Shown here piece after piece: positions 14,688-18,938 of a stretch of DNA of 18,938 nucleotides. This DNA is from Methanobacteriota archaeon (lineage in GTDB: Archaea; Thermoplasmatota; Poseidoniia; Poseidoniales; Poseidoniaceae), in the NCBI GenBank assembly GCA_009936765.1, contig JAACDL010000109.1, forward strand, positions 1-18,938, read 5' to 3'. Numbering within the stretch: position 1 is the stretch's first letter; each line of letters starts with the position of its first letter. The notes beneath the pieces were generated by a model. The model searched no databases and had not been told where the DNA came from. It was given only the letters and a program-made list of their open reading frames with translations. A program made the position numbers and the translations under genes.

Positions 14688-15161
14688 ATGGGGAAAGTTT
14701 TCTCGCACACAACTAGGAGAAGTCTATCACCTGAAGAGGTGATGAATGCGCTAGAAGCATTCAGAAACCCTAGTCGATGGCCTGAATGGAATAGCACTGC
14801 AAAAAATATGCTTGCTACCAACCCTGAAACTATTGATGAAGGCGACCATGTTGCTGTGTTCCAAATGGTTAAAGGCGCTCTTATTGAAGCCAAATGGTTG
14901 GTAAACGGCATTCGAGTTGGTGAAAATTTCTCAGAAATTGAATTACTTGGAGAAGGGCAGTACCGTAATGAAAGAGAAATTGGGAAGGGCCTAAAAAACC
15001 TCAAACTCACTCTCACATTCCTTTCTCAAACAGATGGCGGGATTGAGATACACTCGGCCTGTGAAGTATCTGGTTTGATGATGATTTTTTCTAAGCAGAT
15101 TAACACATTTATGAAGAAGCAAACTCAGACATTACTTGATGACCTGTCTGAAGTAAAATAG
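14688..15161 (+). CDS. START/SRPBCC-like small protein
   Basis: A 157-residue cytosolic protein with no signal peptide. The pattern SPEEVMNALEAFRNPSRWPEWN, then alternating beta strands (DHVAVFQMVKGALIEAKWLV, LKLTLTFLSQTDGGIEIHSA) and a long C-terminal helix (QINTFMKKQTQTLLDDLSEV), fits the helix-grip fold of the SRPBCC/polyketide-cyclase superfamily, which binds hydrophobic ligands in a cavity. No catalytic residue can be assigned, so the role is open: ligand or lipid binding, or a protein chaperone-like function. The ATG at 14688 has no clear Shine-Dalgarno. The gene ends 11 bases before the TPD nuclease gene, so the two are probably co-transcribed. It is divergent from the 902-residue surface protein across 81 bp. 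Confidence 0.65.
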   Translation: MGKVFSHTTRRSLSPEEVMNALEAFRNPSRWPEWNSTAKNMLATNPETIDEGDHVAVFQMVKGALIEAKWLVNGIRVGENFSEIELLGEGQYRNEREIGKGLKNLKLTLTFLSQTDGGIEIHSACEVSGLMMIFSKQINTFMKKQTQTLLDDLSEVK

Positions 15162-15172
15162 CCGGTGTATCT

Positions 15173-16249
15173 ATGGAGCGTGGGCTTACACCACAATATA
15201 TGGCGGACGGTAAAAAGCACAACCGCAATCGCCGAGGCGGTAATAGCGGCAAAAAACCACGCCGCCACGGTGGGCCTGCTAAATCCTCATTAATTGAGAG
15301 GCATGCTGAATTCGATGCTGATGCTAAAACTTCTGCCGAAGAGCGATTTTCTATCAAACCGCTTCCTATTGGAATTCCAAAAGACTTCGAAGAGCCAAGA
15401 CGATTTTCATTCGAATGGCTGAATAAACCAGTATCTCTGAAAACAGAGTCTGAACTTGCAACCAAAGTTGTCAGGAAGGGTGAGTTTGGGTGGCTACCTG
15501 ATGACAGAGTAAATGAAATCGGCGAAATGGTAGATGATTTGGAGATGACTTTAGATCAAGCTCTTTCCTTGAGAAGTGCCCTTTTACAACAAAAAACGGT
15601 TTACTCACATGGCCAATTACAAGCTAGAGGCAAAGCATTGGTAAGGCTATACAGAGAAGGACTGGGAATTGTTGAATTGTCTAAGAAATTCGACTTCCCT
15701 CCGATGAATGTTTTCCGTGTAGTACTAAAAGAAATGGGCTGGTCTAAATCTAGAATAAAAGAGACATTGCGTTCACCTTCAAAGTTCAAACAAAGAGAAA
15801 GAGCAGAATTTGAAGCTGCTGAAGCAGCAGATAGAGTGAGTAATGTTGACCAATCTGAAACTCACGTCAGAGCAGACTTATTCGAGGAAATATTAGCAGA
15901 TTGGTTCGAAGACCAGGGCGTCAGAGTTCGCAGACAACCAGACATGGTAAAGGAGCAGACAAAGGAACATGGAAGACCAATCAATACTCCTGATCTGTTA
16001 TTCTTGGACCATGTGGAAATTAACGGTGAGCCTGTCGCTTGGATTGATGCAAAGCACTTCTATGGCGCAGATGTAGATTTCCAAAGGAAGAAAATAGCCA
16101 AGCAGGCCACTAGATATGTTGATGCTTGGGGGCAAGGAGCATTGGTTTTCAGGCATGGGTTCTGTAACAATGTGCACATTCCAGGCACTGTATTGCTAGA
16201 TTGTGGGCCACTCGATTTGGAGCCTCTGAACAGATCTACTGGAGAATAG
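15173..16249 (+). CDS. TPD-family PD-(D/E)XK nuclease (archaeal CDIN1/C15orf41 relative)
   Basis: A 358-residue protein. Residues 1-40 are Lys/Arg/Gly-rich and probably disordered, suited to nucleic-acid contact. Residues about 150-200 contain a helix-turn-helix (ALVRLYREGLGIVELSKKFD ... NVFRVVLKEMGW). The C-terminal domain has the family's TPD motif at 272-274 (NTPDLLF), then GEPVAWIDAKHFYGAD with D292-x-K294, then QATRYVDAWGQGALVFRHGF. Together TPD and DAK form the PD-(D/E)XK catalytic pattern. The same order (HTH, TPD, WIESK, Q..Y...GpGlV.y..GF) occurs in human CDIN1, linked to congenital dyserythropoietic anaemia type I (from memory). The substrate in archaea is unknown; a role in DNA repair or recombination is inference. 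The ATG at 15173 has GGTG five bases upstream. The end overlaps the pantoate kinase gene by 14 bp, tail to tail. Confidence 0.85.
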   Translation: MERGLTPQYMADGKKHNRNRRGGNSGKKPRRHGGPAKSSLIERHAEFDADAKTSAEERFSIKPLPIGIPKDFEEPRRFSFEWLNKPVSLKTESELATKVVRKGEFGWLPDDRVNEIGEMVDDLEMTLDQALSLRSALLQQKTVYSHGQLQARGKALVRLYREGLGIVELSKKFDFPPMNVFRVVLKEMGWSKSRIKETLRSPSKFKQRERAEFEAAEAADRVSNVDQSETHVRADLFEEILADWFEDQGVRVRRQPDMVKEQTKEHGRPINTPDLLFLDHVEINGEPVAWIDAKHFYGADVDFQRKKIAKQATRYVDAWGQGALVFRHGFCNNVHIPGTVLLDCGPLDLEPLNRSTGE

Positions 16250-17156
16250 TTTCCCTAACGCCTAATCCAAGGCTTGTAAGATTAGAAGACAGGTTTCCAA
16301 AATCGATTTCGGTTCCTAGTTTCTTAGGCAAAACGATCATTGAAGTTCCAAGCATACAAAGATGGCAACTCATTGTTTCATCAGAATTTTCCAACACTAA
16401 GTTTAGCAATTTTGCACGTTCTTTTTCTTCTAGTAATCCTGATTCTAATGCGAAATTATCCGCTTCTTCAAGAAGTGTTTCCCAAATGTTGTGATCCCAA
16501 TTGTATTTCTTTAATCGGTTGACAGAGGCTTCGCCTGCTTCAGTTATTCTCGATTTCCAATCTAAATTATCAATATAATTTGCAGTATGCTTTCCGCCAT
16601 CCGGGTCCCAAACTAACAATGCAGGGCATCCAACATCAAACCCGTAAGCAACACCGGGAAAAGGTGGGCTACCCGGTGTAACTCGTAATTCACAACCGCC
16701 TGCCCAAAGTCCAAGAATGTCGCCAAGTCCGCCTGAATGCTGCCTTTCTAAACGATGTGCTAAACGGGCTAATTGGCCTTCATCGCCACAATCAAACAAT
16801 TCTCCCAGAGCAAGGCTTGCAGCAAATAACCCCGCTGCAGACATTCCGAAACCTTGTGAAATCGGTAACTCTAGTAAAATGTCCATTTGTATAGATTCTT
16901 TTACGCTGAACACTTCTCTGAATGAATTCAATAGATCTGCGTAAAGCCTCTCGCCTTGTGTGAATGTATTTCCATCCATTTTAGTTACTGAAATTATATC
17001 TTTGTCACCATCTATTACTCGCGCAGATGCGATGACTCCGTCTTCTAAACAAAGCCCTGCTCCGCGAGAACCTTGGTTACGTGACAGTAGAGGTTTCGAA
17101 TGTATTGAAAATAAGAGGGTTACGTGGCCCCCAACTTGGACGTTTACCTCATCCAT
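16236..17156 (-). CDS. Pantoate kinase (GHMP kinase family)
   Basis: A 306-residue cytosolic enzyme that phosphorylates pantoate to 4-phosphopantoate in the archaeal route to coenzyme A, where it replaces the bacterial PanC/CoaA order together with phosphopantothenate synthetase. Family marks: GGHVTLLFSIH near the N-terminus, GSRGAGLCLEDGV (29-41), the GHMP ATP-binding motif PISQGFGMSAAG (98-109), and HSGGLGDILGLWAGGCELR (from 140), followed by the TPGSPPFPG loop. The length is normal. The ATG at 17156 has no obvious Shine-Dalgarno. It lies 62 bp after rpo3 on the same strand, so it may be the last gene of that operon or have its own promoter. The partner phosphopantothenate synthetase is not in the window. 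The closest alternative is another GHMP sugar kinase, but the motifs favour pantoate kinase. Confidence 0.87.
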   Translation of the reverse strand: MDEVNVQVGGHVTLLFSIHSKPLLSRNQGSRGAGLCLEDGVIASARVIDGDKDIISVTKMDGNTFTQGERLYADLLNSFREVFSVKESIQMDILLELPISQGFGMSAAGLFAASLALGELFDCGDEGQLARLAHRLERQHSGGLGDILGLWAGGCELRVTPGSPPFPGVAYGFDVGCPALLVWDPDGGKHTANYIDNLDWKSRITEAGEASVNRLKKYNWDHNIWETLLEEADNFALESGLLEEKERAKLLNLVLENSDETMSCHLCMLGTSMIVLPKKLGTEIDFGNLSSNLTSLGLGVRETILQ

Positions 17157-17163
17157 TGTGCTG

Positions 17164-17214
17164 ACGCTATACTAGATAGGTCATCATGCTTCTCCATTGT
17201 TGGAGTGTTAGCGT
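17164..17214 (-). other. Nested inverted repeats between rpo3 and pantoate kinase
   Basis: The 62-bp gap holds an inner stem CTCCA/TGGAG (17192-17196 with 17201-17205, 4-nt loop) and an outer pair ACGCTA/TAGCGT (17164-17169 with 17209-17214). No T tract follows on the minus strand, so a terminator is doubtful; an RNA structure separating the two genes is possible. Stems this short may occur by chance. Confidence 0.25.
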
Positions 17215-17218
17215 AGGT

Positions 17219-18145
17219 TCAAGCAAATGCTATGTCTATTTCGCCAGTAATCTTCTCGAAGCGTGAGACTAACTCTGCACATGCTCTGTTGAAGATCTCT
17301 TGAGGAGGTAGTGCACCATCTGATTCGAAAGAGAACACATATTCGCCTTCGACATCTTCCAAAGTGATTGCGTTATCGAAATCTGCATCGCGTCCAGTTC
17401 CGTATCCGACTTGGTGTAGAGCGCGCTCTAGGTCTAGAACTGAGTCAACATCTGTACACTCTTTGTTCTTGAAGAGTTTAGCATTGATTGCACGTCCAGA
17501 CTTTGATGTCAAATCCAAATCAAACAGTGTGTTTGCTTTCTTAGGCTTCGAAAGAACTGCTTTCTGCCTAGGCTGGAAAGTTACTGCTGCTGCAGGGCAC
17601 CACTTTGCGTGATCTCTGCCACGGCCAAGTGTTGCATATGCATACAACTCGAGGTACTGTCCTTTGGACAGGATTGTTAGTGGAATTCTCTTGTGATCTT
17701 CGCTGATTTGGAGTTTGGTTTCTCCCAATACATTTAGATCGCCAGCGTAAACTGTCTTGAAAATATCCTCGGAGTCTGGATTAGGTCCGCGAATAGATAG
17801 GTGGTAGATTATCTGTGAAAGAGGAGAGCCCCACTGGTCTTCAGGAAGGTTCTCGTTGTTAGGATCGTCTTCAGGGAACTTGAATTCATCAAGGAATGTT
17901 GGAACTGGAACCATAGCTAGGCGATGTGCCAATACTTCATCAGGAAGGACGTTTACTGATTCGATAACCTCTCCTTGGTTATCTTGAGTTACTCCTTGCT
18001 CGAAACGAACCTTGGTTATTGCCATCTTAGGTACATCTGCCATAATAGCACGGCGCAAGCTGTTAACTTGTGCTGCGTTAGTGTCTGACAAAACAATTCG
18101 TATCTTGTTGTTCTTAGGCCATCCTTCAACCACTTGCGCCTTCAT
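17219..18145 (-). CDS. rpo3: DNA-directed RNA polymerase subunit D (Rpo3)
   Basis: The archaeal counterpart of bacterial alpha and eukaryotic Rpb3, which pairs with Rpo11 to seed RNA polymerase assembly. The dimerisation motif VNSLRRAIMADVPKMAITKV, the downstream PDEVLAHRLAMVPVP and GRGRDHAKWCPAAAV are all diagnostic. The frame extends to a GTG at 18154, but that GTG is part of the ribosome-binding site GAGGTGT. The ATG at 18145, six bases beyond it, is the better start and gives 308 residues (MKAQVVEGWP), longer than the usual 260 or so. Only three cysteines are present, in unrelated places, so the Fe-S cluster of domain 3 seen in some archaea appears to be absent. It follows uS11 by 18 bp. 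Confidence 0.95.
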   Translation of the reverse strand: MKAQVVEGWPKNNKIRIVLSDTNAAQVNSLRRAIMADVPKMAITKVRFEQGVTQDNQGEVIESVNVLPDEVLAHRLAMVPVPTFLDEFKFPEDDPNNENLPEDQWGSPLSQIIYHLSIRGPNPDSEDIFKTVYAGDLNVLGETKLQISEDHKRIPLTILSKGQYLELYAYATLGRGRDHAKWCPAAAVTFQPRQKAVLSKPKKANTLFDLDLTSKSGRAINAKLFKNKECTDVDSVLDLERALHQVGYGTGRDADFDNAITLEDVEGEYVFSFESDGALPPQEIFNRACAELVSRFEKITGEIDIAFA

Positions 18146-18150
18146 TTTAA

Positions 18151-18157
18151 ACACCTC
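18151..18157 (-). promoter_or_regulatory. Shine-Dalgarno sequence that decides the rpo3 start
   Basis: The minus strand reads GAGGTGT six bases before the ATG at 18145. The GTG that would give a three-residue longer product is inside this site, so it is unlikely to be the initiator. Confidence 0.7.
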
Positions 18158-18163
18158 AGAGTA

Positions 18164-18544
18164 TCAGACACGACGTCCGCGACGTCCGCCCTTTTTCTTT
18201 GTTCCATCGTGTGCGATTGGAGTGACGTCCTCGATACGAGTAACTGTCACGCCTGCACGAGTTAATGCACGAATCGCTGCTTGTGCCCCAGGTCCAGTAT
18301 TGTTGGACTTGTTGCCGCCAGGTGCGCGATACTTTACGATAACTTGAGTGAATTCTTTTTCTTTCAACTGGTCTGCCATTCTTTCTGCTGCACGTGTTGC
18401 AGCGAACTGTCCACCAGAATCTTTGGAGGATTTTACTACTTGTCCGCCTGAACAGGTAGCGATTGTTTCTGCACCGGTAAGATCAGTAGCAGTCATTAGT
18501 ACGTTGTTGTAACTAGAGAAAATATTGATGATTGCCTTACGCAT
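18164..18544 (-). CDS. rps11: Small ribosomal subunit protein uS11
   Basis: A 126-residue platform protein of the 30S subunit. Diagnostic segments are IFSSYNNVLMTATDLTGAET, SGGQVVKSSKD, FAATRAAERMADQ, APGGNKSNNTGPGAQAAIRA and the basic tail KKKGGRRGRRV that contacts 16S rRNA near the mRNA exit path. A GTG at 18547 is in frame, but an AAGGAGGTGA site sits six bases before the ATG at 18544, so MRKAIINIF is taken as the start. The A of this ATG is the last base of the uS4 stop (TGATG), a one-base overlap that suggests translational coupling. The order uS4-uS11-rpo3 is the standard archaeal arrangement. Confidence 0.97.
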   Translation of the reverse strand: MRKAIINIFSSYNNVLMTATDLTGAETIATCSGGQVVKSSKDSGGQFAATRAAERMADQLKEKEFTQVIVKYRAPGGNKSNNTGPGAQAAIRALTRAGVTVTRIEDVTPIAHDGTKKKGGRRGRRV

Positions 18545-18938
18545 CACTCGTCACCTCCTTCAGTAACTGTATCTTCGGCCTTAGGAGCCTCTGTAGCGGA
18601 TTCGCTTACTGTGGCTGCTTCGTCCTTTGTGAATTCAGGGTCTACTTCGTCTTCAGCGTACTCTGCAGATTCACGTACACCAAGAATAGTCTGGCGAATT
18701 ACGTGACTCTCATCATTCAACTTGGAGCGAGGGTGGTATCGGATGACTTCTTCCTCGTCTCTAGAAACCGGATATGATGGAATGGTTACCTTCTGGTCAC
18801 CAATACAGATTTGTCCGTGGGTTACGAGTTGGCGAGCTTGCTTCATTGAGCATGCAAGACCTTTGTAGTATACTTGAGCTTGTAGACGGCGGTTCAGGAA
18901 ATCTTCTGCGGAAAGTGACAATATGTCGTCAAGAATTG
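18544..18938 (-). CDS. rps4: Small ribosomal subunit protein uS4, C-terminal part (runs off right edge)
   Basis: An early-assembling 30S protein that binds 16S rRNA. The frame is open to the window edge, so the N-terminus is missing; about 131 codons are seen. The visible part begins in ILSLSAEDFLNRRLQAQVYY and continues through the S4 RNA-binding domain (SMKQARQLVTHGQICIGDQK). After VTIPSYPVSRDEEEVIRYHP the protein has a long acidic Glu/Ala/Asp tail of about 40 residues (EDEVDPEFTKDEAATVSESA and beyond), longer than needed for the fold. A TTG at 18921 could be mistaken for a start, but the homologous sequence continues upstream of it. The stop overlaps the uS11 ATG by one base. uS13 would be expected next, outside the window. 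Confidence 0.95.
   Translation of the reverse strand, partial: ILDDILSLSAEDFLNRRLQAQVYYKGLACSMKQARQLVTHGQICIGDQKVTIPSYPVSRDEEEVIRYHPRSKLNDESHVIRQTILGVRESAEYAEDEVDPEFTKDEAATVSESATEAPKAEDTVTEGGDE
18551..18560 (-). promoter_or_regulatory. Shine-Dalgarno sequence of uS11, inside the uS4 3' end
   Basis: The minus strand reads AAGGAGGTGA, nearly a full match to the anti-Shine-Dalgarno sequence, six bases before the uS11 ATG at 18544. It lies within the last codons of uS4 and supports coupled translation of the two genes. Confidence 0.8.

Noticed and set aside
17157..17218. Possible small RNA or tRNA between rpo3 and pantoate kinase
   Set aside because: The gap has only short stems, no cloverleaf and no T-psi-C-like box.

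Overview
The window looks like a piece of a streamlined planktonic euryarchaeon, most likely Marine Group II (Candidatus Poseidoniales) or a close relative. The taxonomic call is inference. It rests on an archaeal uS4-uS11-Rpo3 information-processing operon, an archaeal-type pantoate kinase, giant signal-peptide-plus-membrane-anchor surface proteins full of Asp-rich (thrombospondin type 3-like) repeats, a membrane-anchored winged-helix regulator, and a LeuRS of the bacterial-like type that haloarchaea also carry. Coding density is very high. Gaps are about 100 bp or less, two convergent pairs meet with no base between their stop codons, and two convergent pairs overlap. No rRNA, tRNA, CRISPR array, insertion sequence or phage gene was seen.

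Left part (1-6.6 kb): the 5' end of a ribulose-phosphate 3-epimerase gene leaves the window on the left. It is divergent from a small thioredoxin, which runs tail to tail into a winged-helix/STAND-type ATPase. Divergent from the ATPase is a 1151-residue surface protein: signal peptide, a seven-bladed WD40-like propeller, twelve 'FPxDxTQWxDxDGDGxGDN'-type repeats, one membrane helix and a cytosolic tail. It meets, tail to tail, a metallo-beta-lactamase-fold enzyme of the glyoxalase II / persulfide dioxygenase group.

Middle (6.6-14.6 kb): an 838-residue one-component membrane regulator has an exported N-terminal part made of repeated Cys-pair domains, one membrane helix, and two winged-helix domains in the cytosol. 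It is followed by leucyl-tRNA synthetase, whose reading frame is interrupted by a single in-frame TAG at 11412-11414. The same frame continues at once into the rest of the anticodon-binding and C-terminal domains. The 3' end of LeuRS overlaps by 117 bp the end of an oppositely oriented 902-residue surface protein with the same overall plan as the first one (signal peptide, seven-bladed propeller of another family, Asp-rich repeats, membrane helix, short tail).

Right part (14.7-18.9 kb): a START/SRPBCC-like small protein and a TPD-family PD-(D/E)XK nuclease, the archaeal relative of human CDIN1/C15orf41, form a tight pair. They converge on pantoate kinase (coenzyme A synthesis), which lies downstream of rpo3, uS11 and uS4 on the minus strand. 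The uS4 gene leaves the window on the right.

Most worth a second look: the amber codon in LeuRS (sequence error, split enzyme or suppression); the membrane-bound twin winged-helix sensor; the two parallel propeller-plus-Asp-repeat surface proteins; and the TPD nuclease with its SRPBCC partner.
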